58,723 nucleotides of DNA from UMGS1649 sp045651205 (GTDB lineage Bacteria; Bacillota; Clostridia; TANB77; CAG-465): contig JAZRSA010000064.1 of the NCBI GenBank assembly GCA_045651205.1, positions 1 through 58,723 of the forward strand, read 5' to 3'. The first letter of the stretch is position 1. Each line of letters starts with the position of its first letter. This document shows, piece after piece, positions 34,716-43,184 of the stretch. Both the position numbers and the translations under genes were made by a program. A model generated the notes under the pieces. It ran no database searches, was not told the DNA's origin, and saw only the letters and a list, made by a program, of their open reading frames with translations.

Positions 34716-35003
34716 ATGATGAACACATATGAAGCAGTAGTAATACTAACAACTAAATTATCTGACGAAGATAAAGAAGCTGTTAAAACAAAAATATCTG
34801 ATCTTGTAGCTGCAAACGGTGAAGTTATAAGCGTAGATGATTGGAAAACTAAAAAATTAGCATATGAAATCAAGCATGAAACTGAAGGTGTATATTTCTT
34901 ATATACATTTAAAGCAAATCCTGAATTCATATCTGAATTTGAAAGAGTTTTAAGAATTGATACTAGCGTTTTAAAACACATGGTTATCAAAAAAGAAGCG
35001 TAG
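34716..35003 (+). CDS. rpsF: 30S ribosomal protein S6
   Basis: 95 aa. There are two adjacent ATGs (34716, 34719) after AAGGAGG. MNTYEAVVILTTKLSDEDKE and KLAYEIKHETEGVYFLYTF are typical S6 sequence. S6 pairs with S18 in the platform of the small subunit. It is the first gene of rpsF-ssb-rpsR, probably autoregulated through the leader just upstream. Confidence 0.97.
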   Translation: MMNTYEAVVILTTKLSDEDKEAVKTKISDLVAANGEVISVDDWKTKKLAYEIKHETEGVYFLYTFKANPEFISEFERVLRIDTSVLKHMVIKKEA

Positions 35004-35030
35004 TAATCCGAAATTTAGGAGGAAATAAAA

Positions 35031-35456
35031 ATGAACAAATTTGAATTTTTAGGAAGACTAACAAAGGATCCGGAAGTAAGATATACATCTGGTACTAACA
35101 CTCAAGTAACAACATTTACAATAGCTGTAAATAGAAGATTTGTTGCTCAAGGTGGCGAAAGACAATCAGATTTCTTTAACTTAACAGCATTCGGTAAAAC
35201 GGCAGAATTTTGTGCTAAATACTTTAAAAAAGGACAACAAGTTCTTGTAACAGGTAGAATACAAAACAGATCATGGGATGATGCTACAACTGGTCAAAAG
35301 AGATATGCAACAGACTTTATAGTTGAAGACACATATTTCGCAGACGCAAAAAGAGATGGAGCAGGTTCATATGATGGACCAATGCCTATGATGCCATCAA
35401 ATACTGATGCCGGAGACTTCATAACAGTAGATGAGACAGAGGAATTACCATTCTAG
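35031..35456 (+). CDS. ssb: Single-stranded DNA-binding protein
   Basis: 141 aa. The OB fold starts MNKFEFLGRLTKDPEVRYT and carries FTIAVNRRF and QQVLVTGRIQNRSWDD. A Gly/Met/Pro linker leads to the acidic tip DETEELPF, which recruits repair and replication proteins. It sits between rpsF and rpsR in the standard Firmicute order. AGGAGG precedes ATG 35031. Confidence 0.97.
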   Translation: MNKFEFLGRLTKDPEVRYTSGTNTQVTTFTIAVNRRFVAQGGERQSDFFNLTAFGKTAEFCAKYFKKGQQVLVTGRIQNRSWDDATTGQKRYATDFIVEDTYFADAKRDGAGSYDGPMPMMPSNTDAGDFITVDETEELPF

Positions 35457-35485
35457 TCTCAAATTAATGAAAGGAGTTAATTAAA

Positions 35486-35743
35486 ATGGCAGATAATAAA
35501 AAACGTACAGCAGGAAAAGATAAAGCTTTTAGAAGACCAAGAAAAAAAGTTTGTCAATTCTGCGCAGACAAATCTATAGAAATTGATTACAAAAACATTG
35601 AACAATTAAAAAGATTTGTAAGTGAAAAAGGTAAAATATTACCAAGACGTGTAACTGGCGCTTGCGCTTTACACCAAAGAAAAGTAAATGAAGCCGTTAA
35701 AAGAGCAAGAACAATTGCACTTTTACCTTACACAGCTGAATAA
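35486..35743 (+). CDS. rpsR: 30S ribosomal protein S18
   Basis: 85 aa. RPRKKVCQFCADKSIEIDYK and FVSEKGKILPRRVTGACALH are diagnostic. Two Cys pairs (CQFC and ...CALH) suggest the zinc-type form. It is the last gene of the operon. A terminator follows within 60 nt. Confidence 0.97.
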   Translation: MADNKKRTAGKDKAFRRPRKKVCQFCADKSIEIDYKNIEQLKRFVSEKGKILPRRVTGACALHQRKVNEAVKRARTIALLPYTAE

Positions 35744-35764
35744 TGGTAAATTAATATATAAACA

Positions 35765-35800
35765 AAAATTACATCAGAATTTCTGGTGTGATTTTTTTTA
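35765..35800 (+). terminator. rpsR terminator
   Basis: CATCAGAA-TTTC-type hairpin with TTCTGGTG, then T8. Confidence 0.85.
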
Positions 35801-35875
35801 TTTAATCTTGAAATAAAATAAAAAACAATATAAACTATAATATATAAATACAAGTTAATAATATTGGAGGGTAAT

Positions 35876-36922
35876 ATGCAAAAGAAAAAAGGAATAAGTT
35901 TAATAGTCTTAAGCATAACGATACTTATAATGGCAATACTTGCTGCGACAGCAATAATAGCTTTAGAGGATAGTGGTATAATAGGACGATCTAAAAATAC
36001 AGTTAGTAATACTAATTATTCAGATGAATATACTAGATTAGCTGTTATAAAGAATGGTTTGATGACAGATAATTTGGGTAGTATAACTGTAGATGAATAT
36101 GTTACAGAGTTAATAAATAAAGGAGTAATAGAGGGTGAAGGCACATCGAATGCAGATGGAAGTAAAACGGTTACAACTAAAACCGGTTTCGAAGTTACTC
36201 TTTCTCCAAAAGATGGTTATGATGTTGAAATCGAGATGACAACGACAACGCCGATAACATTTACACTTGATGGAGTAACTTATACAGCAAGAAGTGGAAT
36301 GTCATGGAAAACATGGTGTGCATCTAGCTATAATACATCTGGATATGTTTGTTTTGCGGGGGTAAGACCTATTAAGTATGATTTGTCTACAACAAAATTA
36401 GATTATATAATGAAATCAGAGTATAATAACGGTAGCGTTAATTTAATAACGATATATGGAACAGATGTTATAACTTCAGGAGCTGCGTATAGTTCGGCTT
36501 CAACAACTGGTACTAATTTTGTATTAAAACCAGATAAATCTTTCACATCAGCAGCAAATGAAGGGTATTCTACATATACAGCTATAGCTGATGCTATAAA
36601 AGATGGAACATTGTTAGGAGCGATATGCCCAGGTGGGTTATTTGCTTCATATGATGAATGTATTGTGAAATTTAATGTTTATGTAAAAGCAAATGGAACT
36701 CTTCAAGCGGCACCGTTAATATATTCAGGTAACATAATGTCATATAAAGCAGGTAATACAATAACATTAACTTTAACTGGCGCTCCAACAACAACGAAAT
36801 GGTATAAGGCTAATGCTAGTCACGAACCTTCAGGGAGTGTTTTAGCAACGGGCACATCATATGCATATCCATATGATGGAACTACTAAAAATATAGATTT
36901 AGTAATAGTATATAGTAACTAA
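35876..36922 (+). CDS. Prepilin-like surface protein
   Basis: 348 aa from ATG 35876, 5 nt after GGAGGG. The frame extends to TTG 35864 without support. The N-terminus (KKKGISLIVLSITILIMAIL) is the shared prepilin-like leader and helix, with Val in place of Glu at +5. A short globular part (to about 110) precedes a Thr/Ser-rich extracytoplasmic body ending in a beta-rich region with WYKANASHEPSG. The body was not recognised. The gene breaks the usual rpsR-to-gdpP neighbourhood. No leader element like those at 52 and 57.5 kb precedes it. Confidence 0.65.
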   Translation: MQKKKGISLIVLSITILIMAILAATAIIALEDSGIIGRSKNTVSNTNYSDEYTRLAVIKNGLMTDNLGSITVDEYVTELINKGVIEGEGTSNADGSKTVTTKTGFEVTLSPKDGYDVEIEMTTTTPITFTLDGVTYTARSGMSWKTWCASSYNTSGYVCFAGVRPIKYDLSTTKLDYIMKSEYNNGSVNLITIYGTDVITSGAAYSSASTTGTNFVLKPDKSFTSAANEGYSTYTAIADAIKDGTLLGAICPGGLFASYDECIVKFNVYVKANGTLQAAPLIYSGNIMSYKAGNTITLTLTGAPTTTKWYKANASHEPSGSVLATGTSYAYPYDGTTKNIDLVIVYSN

Positions 36923-36945
36923 TTTAAGATAAATTACACAAATAT

Positions 36946-36982
36946 AAAATAACCACAAAGCAATTTGCTTTGTGGTTATTTT
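36946..36982 (+). terminator. Terminator between prepilin-like and AAA/CYTH genes
   Basis: AATAACCACAAAGCA / TGCTTTGTGGTTATT is a near-perfect hairpin followed by TTTG. It can serve both strands. Confidence 0.85.
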
Positions 36983-36993
36983 GTTGGGTTAAA

Positions 36994-38070
36994 TTACTTT
37001 GCTTTTGCAAGCGCAGCGTTTTTGTAGTTCGGATCATCGGTTACCTCGCGTATAACTGTAATCCATTCGGGAAGAATAACTTCCTGGCTTTCTTCGGTGA
37101 GCTCGATTTCAAGAATTGCTTCGTCTTCCCAGTCGGGATAGACATCAAGCTCGAAGTACTGGTTCTTGTGAAGAAAACAGTATCTGTCTTTTCTTAAGGA
37201 TTTTTCGCCTTCAAGAAGCAACGAAAGATATTCGTGAACGCTGATTCTGCGTTCGGTTTCCTGTCTGGACATATCCGAAAGCGTAGTTTTTTCGGTGTAG
37301 TAGTAGGAGAAGTTGGTGCCATCGCCGCGTTGACGAACACGCCTTTCTACGCCGGGAGTTGTGACCTTAAGATAGGTCTGGAGAATGCTGGTTTTAACAA
37401 CATCGTCATGCTCCATAAGCTTTTCAAGGTCGGGTTTCTTGATCAAATATTTTCTTTCAATTTCTACAGGTACAGGTAAGCCCATAACAATAAATATCTC
37501 CTTTAATAATCTGTCGATTTTTTCTTTGAATCCGGTAGAGTTATCTATAACTCTAAGATGAGAGTGACCAAGCCAAGCGTTTCTTGTCTTAAGGTCTTTT
37601 TCTCTGGCCTCTTCAGGTGTTTCGCGCCTTGCTGTGTTGTTTTCAAGAGTGTAAAACTCTTCTGCGCCATCTGCAGCAGTAACCATATGGAATACTGCGT
37701 CATACTGGTCGCGCGCCTCGGTGATTGTGATAAAATGCTTAGCTAAGATTTCGATGAAATCTGAAAGCTCGGTGTATGCACGGCCATCCATAAGGCCACG
37801 GTCATAGATTATAACGGTATCTTTACCAAGGAGACGAACAGCTTCGCGTGTTGTTTCCTCTTTGTTAAGACTCCGTATAGTAAGAAGATCTTGGAATATA
37901 TTTTGTCCAAGTTCCCACGGCGTTATGCCAGAGTTGATGAGTTCGGTTGCTGTTTCGGGTACTATGATAACTTTGAATCCTTTTTTAGAAAGGACTTGCT
38001 CGATTACGCTTATGGCAGTTGTTTTGCCTGCGCAAGGACCACCGGTTAAGACAAATTCCCAGAGTTGCAT
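36994..38070 (-). CDS. AAA ATPase (TTD14/NadR-like) fused to a CYTH domain
   Basis: 358 aa. Residues 1-180 are a P-loop kinase-like domain with Walker A TGGPCAGKTT and a YDRGLMDGRAY segment, as in the AAA_28/TTD14 family. Residues about 195-358 are a CYTH domain (VEIERKYLI signature, then the alternating acidic/basic strands ERRVRQRGDG and EAILEIELTE). CYTH enzymes handle triphosphates. The substrate of the fusion is unknown. AGGAGG precedes ATG 38070. G+C (about 42% in one sampled line) and codon use differ sharply from neighbours, and it is antisense to the main direction, which suggests acquisition. Confidence 0.8.
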   Translation of the reverse strand: MQLWEFVLTGGPCAGKTTAISVIEQVLSKKGFKVIIVPETATELINSGITPWELGQNIFQDLLTIRSLNKEETTREAVRLLGKDTVIIYDRGLMDGRAYTELSDFIEILAKHFITITEARDQYDAVFHMVTAADGAEEFYTLENNTARRETPEEAREKDLKTRNAWLGHSHLRVIDNSTGFKEKIDRLLKEIFIVMGLPVPVEIERKYLIKKPDLEKLMEHDDVVKTSILQTYLKVTTPGVERRVRQRGDGTNFSYYYTEKTTLSDMSRQETERRISVHEYLSLLLEGEKSLRKDRYCFLHKNQYFELDVYPDWEDEAILEIELTEESQEVILPEWITVIREVTDDPNYKNAALAKAK

Positions 38071-38211
38071 GCTAAAAAATCCTCCTAATATTTCAATAAT
38101 ACATATATTAATATGTAAACTATTAATTATGTTCGCAAATAGTATACATTAGTGGAGATGAAAAGTCAATTTAAGTGCCTAAAAACAAGGGTTTTAAACA
38201 TTAATATTTCG

Positions 38212-38240
38212 TTGACATTAAAGGGTAAATGTAGTAGAAT
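38212..38240 (+). promoter_or_regulatory. gdpP promoter
   Basis: TTGACA (38212-38217), 17-nt spacer, TAGAAT (38235-38240). Confidence 0.75.
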
Positions 38241-38265
38241 ATTATATGTGAAAAAAGGTGGGTTT

Positions 38266-40251
38266 ATGAAAGATAAAAACCAAAAATTAGTAACAGAAAA
38301 AGGATATAAAAGAATGATAGCCAAAACAATAATGAGTCCATTAATATATTTGGTTGTTATTGTTATGCTTGCGACAAATAATCAAATAATGGAGCCTAAG
38401 AATAATATAACAAATTTATTAATAATTGCTGTTATGGCTGGGTATACAGTGTCTATATTATATTCTGAACTTAGACTTAGAGCATCTAGAGTTGAACAAT
38501 TAAAACTTGGCTTTGAAAATGCTATAGGAAAAAATGTTCGTAGCTTAAAACTACCAATTATGTTTATATCTAACACAGGCAAAGTTGTTTGGGAAAATGC
38601 AATAAGCTCAGAATTAGAAATAAAAGAATTTCTAATGGAGCTAATAGTTGAACTGAACAAAACAAGCAGAAAAGAAAATGCTAAATTCAAAGTAGCAGAT
38701 AAAGAATTCCAATTACACATAACAGATATGGTTATTGGAGATGAGATAGGCAAACTTGTAATATTTACAGATGTTACTAAAGAATCTACTCTTGAAAAAA
38801 CCCTTGAAGATAAGCGTACTACTGTTGGTGTAATAACAATAGATAGCTATGATGATGTATTACAAGGATTAGATGAGCTAGATAAAGTAACAACAATATC
38901 TGGAATAGATAAAGAAATAATGTCTTGGATAGGTAAATACGAAGGTATTGTTAGCAAGATAGAAAAAGACAAATATATATATTTTATAGAAAAACAATAT
39001 GTAAGAGAACTTGAAGAAAATTCTTTTGAAATACTAGAAAGAATAAACAAGGTTTCTGAAGACAAAGTAAAAATACCAGTAACAATAAGTATTGGTTTAT
39101 CTTATGATGAAGAAACATTATCTGGAAGATATAAATCTGCTATGACAGCACTAGATGTTGCTATGGGTAGAGGTGGAAACCAAGCAGTTATTAAAACTAA
39201 AAAGAAATACGATATGTATGGAGATACAGGAAAGCAACTTGAAAAAACAACTAGAGTAAGAGCTAGAATGATATCTCAATCGTTAAAAGAAGTAATACAA
39301 AATGTAGAAAGTGTATATATTGTTGGTCACAAAAATACAGACATAGACTGTATAGGTGCAGCTGTAGGTATATACAAAGTAGCTAAAACATTAGGTAAAC
39401 AAGCAAAAATAATAGTAGATTTAAGAAATAATAGTTCTACTAGATATTCTGTAGATAGACTTAGTGAATTAAAAGAATATGCAGATGCATTTGTTGGAAA
39501 AGATGCAGCAAGTAAACTAGATTTTGATAATTCACTTCTTGTAGTTGTAGATACACATAAACAAAGTTATCTAGCAGCTCCAGATATACTAGAAAAATTT
39601 GATAAAGTCGTAGTAATAGACCACCATAGACGTGGACCAGAGTTTATAGAAAATCCAATACTTACATATCATGAAGTGTATGCATCTTCTACATCAGAAC
39701 TTGTAACAGAACTTCTAATGTGTATGGATGAAGTAAAACTAGAACCGAGAGAAGCTGAAGCATTATTTAGCGGAATAGTAATAGACACTAAAAACTTTAC
39801 ATTCAAAACTGGTGTAAGAACATTTGAAGCATCAGCATACTTAAAGAAAGCAGGTCTAGATATAACAGAACTTAAGCATATGTTCCAAAACGATTTTGAA
39901 ACATATATGGCAAAAGTAAATATTGTTAAAAATGCAGAAATAATTGACGGAAAGATAGCGATGTCTATCTGTAAAGAAGAACATGAAAATATTTCTGTAA
40001 TAACAGCTCAAGCAGCAGACGAACTTTTATCTATAACAGGTGTTGCAGCATCGTTTGTTTTATGCGAGCAAAACGGAACAGTAAATATTTCTGGAAGATC
40101 TTTAGGAGATATAAACGTTCAAGTAATATTAGAAAAAATGGGCGGTGGTGGACACATCACATTTGCGGGCGCACAACTTACAGGTGTAACAGCAGAAGAA
40201 GCCAAAGAAAAACTATTAGGGATTATTGAAGAATATTCAATAAAAGACTAA
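38266..40251 (+). CDS. gdpP: Cyclic-di-AMP phosphodiesterase GdpP
   Basis: 661 aa from ATG 38266, after AAGGTGGG. The open frame upstream to 38152 covers the promoter and is not coding. Two N-terminal membrane helices are followed by a PAS-like segment and a degenerate GGDEF domain (about 175-300). The DHH phosphoesterase has YIVGHKNTDIDCIGAAVGI and VVIDHHRRGPEF, and DHHA1 ends GGGGHITFAGAQL. All expected metal ligands (HxxxD, DHH) are visible. It hydrolyses c-di-AMP, which controls potassium and osmotic balance. It is followed by rplI and dnaB, the canonical order. Confidence 0.95.
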   Translation: MKDKNQKLVTEKGYKRMIAKTIMSPLIYLVVIVMLATNNQIMEPKNNITNLLIIAVMAGYTVSILYSELRLRASRVEQLKLGFENAIGKNVRSLKLPIMFISNTGKVVWENAISSELEIKEFLMELIVELNKTSRKENAKFKVADKEFQLHITDMVIGDEIGKLVIFTDVTKESTLEKTLEDKRTTVGVITIDSYDDVLQGLDELDKVTTISGIDKEIMSWIGKYEGIVSKIEKDKYIYFIEKQYVRELEENSFEILERINKVSEDKVKIPVTISIGLSYDEETLSGRYKSAMTALDVAMGRGGNQAVIKTKKKYDMYGDTGKQLEKTTRVRARMISQSLKEVIQNVESVYIVGHKNTDIDCIGAAVGIYKVAKTLGKQAKIIVDLRNNSSTRYSVDRLSELKEYADAFVGKDAASKLDFDNSLLVVVDTHKQSYLAAPDILEKFDKVVVIDHHRRGPEFIENPILTYHEVYASSTSELVTELLMCMDEVKLEPREAEALFSGIVIDTKNFTFKTGVRTFEASAYLKKAGLDITELKHMFQNDFETYMAKVNIVKNAEIIDGKIAMSICKEEHENISVITAQAADELLSITGVAASFVLCEQNGTVNISGRSLGDINVQVILEKMGGGGHITFAGAQLTGVTAEEAKEKLLGIIEEYSIKD

Positions 40252-40298
40252 TAAAAAACAAAAATAAACAAACAAAATAAATAAAGGAGGAAACATAA

Positions 40299-40745
40299 AT
40301 GAAAGTAGTATTAAACGAAAATGTAAAAGGATTAGGGAAGAAATTAGACATAGTTAATGTAAGCCAAGGATATGCAAGAAACTTTTTGTTTCCTAAAAAG
40401 TTAGCAACACCTGCAGATAATAAATCTGTATCTGAAGCTACAACTAAAAAATCAGCAATACAATTTAAGAAAGACACAGACAGAGAAAATGCACAAGAAT
40501 TAAAAGCTAAAATAGAAGAAATCATTGTAGATTTCAAAGTTAAAACAGCAGATAACGGTAAATTATTTGGAAGTGTAACTTCTAAAGAAATAAGTGATGA
40601 ACTAAAGAAAACAAGTGGTATAGATGTAGATAAAAAGAAAATCACATTAGATGATGCAATTAAAACTACAGGAGTGTATACTGCTAAAGTGAAATTATAC
40701 GAAGGAGTAATAGCAAACCTAAAGGTAAGAGTAAGTAATATTTAG
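40299..40745 (+). CDS. rplI: 50S ribosomal protein L9
   Basis: 148 aa. MKVVLNENVKGLGKKLDIVN and VSQGYARNFLFPKKLA are the L9 signature. A long connecting helix (about 40-75) and a C-terminal RNA-binding domain follow. AAGGAGG precedes ATG 40299. It lies 10 nt upstream of dnaB. Confidence 0.97.
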   Translation: MKVVLNENVKGLGKKLDIVNVSQGYARNFLFPKKLATPADNKSVSEATTKKSAIQFKKDTDRENAQELKAKIEEIIVDFKVKTADNGKLFGSVTSKEISDELKKTSGIDVDKKKITLDDAIKTTGVYTAKVKLYEGVIANLKVRVSNI

Positions 40746-40755
40746 GAGGTATCAC

Positions 40756-42087
40756 ATGGAAAAAGAGGCTGTGACAAGTAAAATATCACCAAGTGATGTT
40801 TATGCTGAACAGGCCGTATTGGGCTCAATGCTTGTAGATAAAGATGCAATAGCTAAAGCAATTGGGGTGTTAAAACCAGGGGATTTCTATAGAGATGACC
40901 ATAAAGAAATATTCTCGGCAATGCTAGATATTTACAGAAAAGGTGATCCAATAGATATTTTAACAGTAAGAGAAGCGTTAAAGCTTAGAAACTCTATTGA
41001 AAAAGTAGGGGGAGATGTATATCTATCTTCATTAGTAGATATGGTTCCAACTACTTCTAACATAGATTCTTATGTTAAAATTGTAGAAGAAAAAGCAACA
41101 CTTCGTTCTTTAATAAAAGCAGCAAACGATATTATTTCATACGGGTACGCAGAAACTGAAGAAGTAGATGAAATAATAGATATGGCAGAAAAGAAAATCT
41201 TTGATGTATTACAAAGCAGAGCAGCAAAAGGCTATGCAAGTATTAAAGATATATTAGTAGACACTTTCGAAAACATAGAGAAACTATACAATAGCAAAGC
41301 TAGTGTATCTGGTATGGAAAGTGGATTTAAAGATTTAGATTTAAAAACATCTGGACTTAACAATTCAGACTTAATAATTGTTGCAGCAAGACCTGCCATG
41401 GGTAAATCTGCATTCGCACTTAACATTGCAACAGCAGTTGCTAAAGCAAATGTGCCAGTGTTAATATTCAGTCTCGAAATGTCTAAAGAACAAATGGTAA
41501 ACAGAATACTATGTTCTGAAGCACAAGTAGACAGTATGAAGGTTAGAACTGGTAAACTAGATGCAGATGACTGGGTAAAATTAGGTAAAGCAAGTGGAGA
41601 TTTATCTGAAACTCCAATATACATAGAAGATACACCAGGTTTATCTTCAGCAGAGCTTAGAGCGAAATGTAGAAAAGCTAAACTTGAAAAAGGTATTGGA
41701 CTAGTTGTAATAGACTATTTGCAACTTATGGAGTCTAAAGGTAAGAGTGATAGCCGTCAACAAGAAATATCTGAAATCAGTAGAGGACTTAAAGTACTTG
41801 CAAAGGAAATAGATGTTCCAGTTATTGCATTGTCACAATTATCTCGTGCTGCTGAACAAAGACCAGACCATAGACCAATGCTAAGTGACCTTCGTGAATC
41901 TGGATCTATAGAGCAAGACGCAGATATAGTTATGTTCTTATATAGAGATGACTATTACAATCCAGAAACAGAAAAGAAAAATATAGCAGAAGTAATTGTG
42001 GCTAAAAACAGACAAGGTTCAACTGGTACAGTAGAACTTGCTTGGTTACCAAATTACACTAAGTTTGCAAATTTATATAATGGCTAA
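40756..42087 (+). CDS. dnaB: Replicative DNA helicase DnaB
   Basis: 443 aa. The N-terminal helical domain (DVYAEQAVLGSMLVDKDAI) is followed by the linker and the RecA-like motor: Walker A ARPAMGKSAFAL (about 211), Walker B IDYLQLM (about 318), and SQLSRAAEQRPDHRP. It is a hexameric 5'-3' helicase of the replisome. The DnaC/DnaI-type loader and DnaD are encoded at 4.6-6.6 kb. It is often called dnaC in Bacillus. Confidence 0.97.
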   Translation: MEKEAVTSKISPSDVYAEQAVLGSMLVDKDAIAKAIGVLKPGDFYRDDHKEIFSAMLDIYRKGDPIDILTVREALKLRNSIEKVGGDVYLSSLVDMVPTTSNIDSYVKIVEEKATLRSLIKAANDIISYGYAETEEVDEIIDMAEKKIFDVLQSRAAKGYASIKDILVDTFENIEKLYNSKASVSGMESGFKDLDLKTSGLNNSDLIIVAARPAMGKSAFALNIATAVAKANVPVLIFSLEMSKEQMVNRILCSEAQVDSMKVRTGKLDADDWVKLGKASGDLSETPIYIEDTPGLSSAELRAKCRKAKLEKGIGLVVIDYLQLMESKGKSDSRQQEISEISRGLKVLAKEIDVPVIALSQLSRAAEQRPDHRPMLSDLRESGSIEQDADIVMFLYRDDYYNPETEKKNIAEVIVAKNRQGSTGTVELAWLPNYTKFANLYNG

Positions 42088-42104
42088 ATTAAACAAGGAG
42101 AACA

Positions 42105-43115
42105 ATGAATAAATTATTAGAACAAGTAAAAAATAATATATATACATATGGTCTAATAGAAGATAAAGATATTGTAGTAATTGGACTTTCAGGAGGACCA
42201 GACTCGATCTTTTTATTACATGCATTAAGTATGCTTAAACCGGTAATTGAAAAAGAAAAAGGAATCACATATAGACTACATTCTGCACACGTAAATCACA
42301 AAATACGTGAAGAATCAGGATATGATGAAAATCTAGCAATGGAATATGCAACAGCACTTGGTGTTCCGTTCCATGCTTTAGCAATAGATGTTGAAGCAGA
42401 AGCTAAAAGACTTAAAATCGGAACAGAAGAATGTGGCAGAAATGTTAGATACGATTTCTTTAACAAGGTTAAAGGGGAACTAAAAGCAAATAAAATTGCT
42501 GTAGCACATAACGCGGGAGATAACGCAGAGACAATTATGCTTAACTTCTTAAGAGGTGCAGGACTTCAAGGTTTAAGTGGTATGGATTATATTAATACAG
42601 ATATAATTAGACCAATATTAGATATAGACAAAAAAGACATATTAGAATATTTAAAAGAAAATAATATTCCATATGCAATAGATAGAACAAATCTAGAAAA
42701 CGATTATACAAGAAACAAAGTTCGTAACGATTTGTTAAAAAAAATAGAACAAGAATTTAATCCAAATATTATTACAGCTTTAAATAGAATGGCAAAAATA
42801 AATAAGCAAGATAATGAAATAATAGTAAACGCAGTAAAAGATGCATATAATAATCTTGGAGTAAAAAAAGAAATAAATCAAATAACAATAGATGTAAGAA
42901 AGTTTAATGAACATTCTGAAGCGATGAAGTTTAGATTGGTTAGACAAATTGTTATGGATTTAACCGGTAATGTACAAAATCTAGAAATGGTACATGTTAA
43001 AGATACATGTAAATTAATAGAATCTAACATTACAGGAAAGCAATATATATTAGGGAATAAATATAAAGTTGTAATCGTAAAAAAGAATACAGCGGTGTTT
43101 ATGAAGAATGTGTAA
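42105..43115 (+). CDS. tilS: tRNA(Ile)-lysidine synthetase
   Basis: 336 aa. The PP-loop SGGPDSIFLLH (about 29) and NHKIREESGYDE are followed by HNAGDNAETIMLNFLRGAG and DRTNLENDYTRNKVRNDLL. It converts the wobble C of tRNA-Ile2 to lysidine. It is shorter than B. subtilis TilS (about 470), lacking most of the C-terminal domain, but all catalytic motifs are present. The hpt gene that often separates tilS from ftsH is absent. Confidence 0.93.
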   Translation: MNKLLEQVKNNIYTYGLIEDKDIVVIGLSGGPDSIFLLHALSMLKPVIEKEKGITYRLHSAHVNHKIREESGYDENLAMEYATALGVPFHALAIDVEAEAKRLKIGTEECGRNVRYDFFNKVKGELKANKIAVAHNAGDNAETIMLNFLRGAGLQGLSGMDYINTDIIRPILDIDKKDILEYLKENNIPYAIDRTNLENDYTRNKVRNDLLKKIEQEFNPNIITALNRMAKINKQDNEIIVNAVKDAYNNLGVKKEINQITIDVRKFNEHSEAMKFRLVRQIVMDLTGNVQNLEMVHVKDTCKLIESNITGKQYILGNKYKVVIVKKNTAVFMKNV

Positions 43116-43184
43116 AACCACACATAATCATTGAACAAATATACTAAATATGTTAGACTAATGTGACGAAATAGGAGGAACAAA

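Noticed and set aside
38152..38265. N-terminal extension of GdpP
   Set aside because: It would run through the promoter at 38212-38240. ATG 38266 has a good ribosome site and starts at the expected N-terminus.
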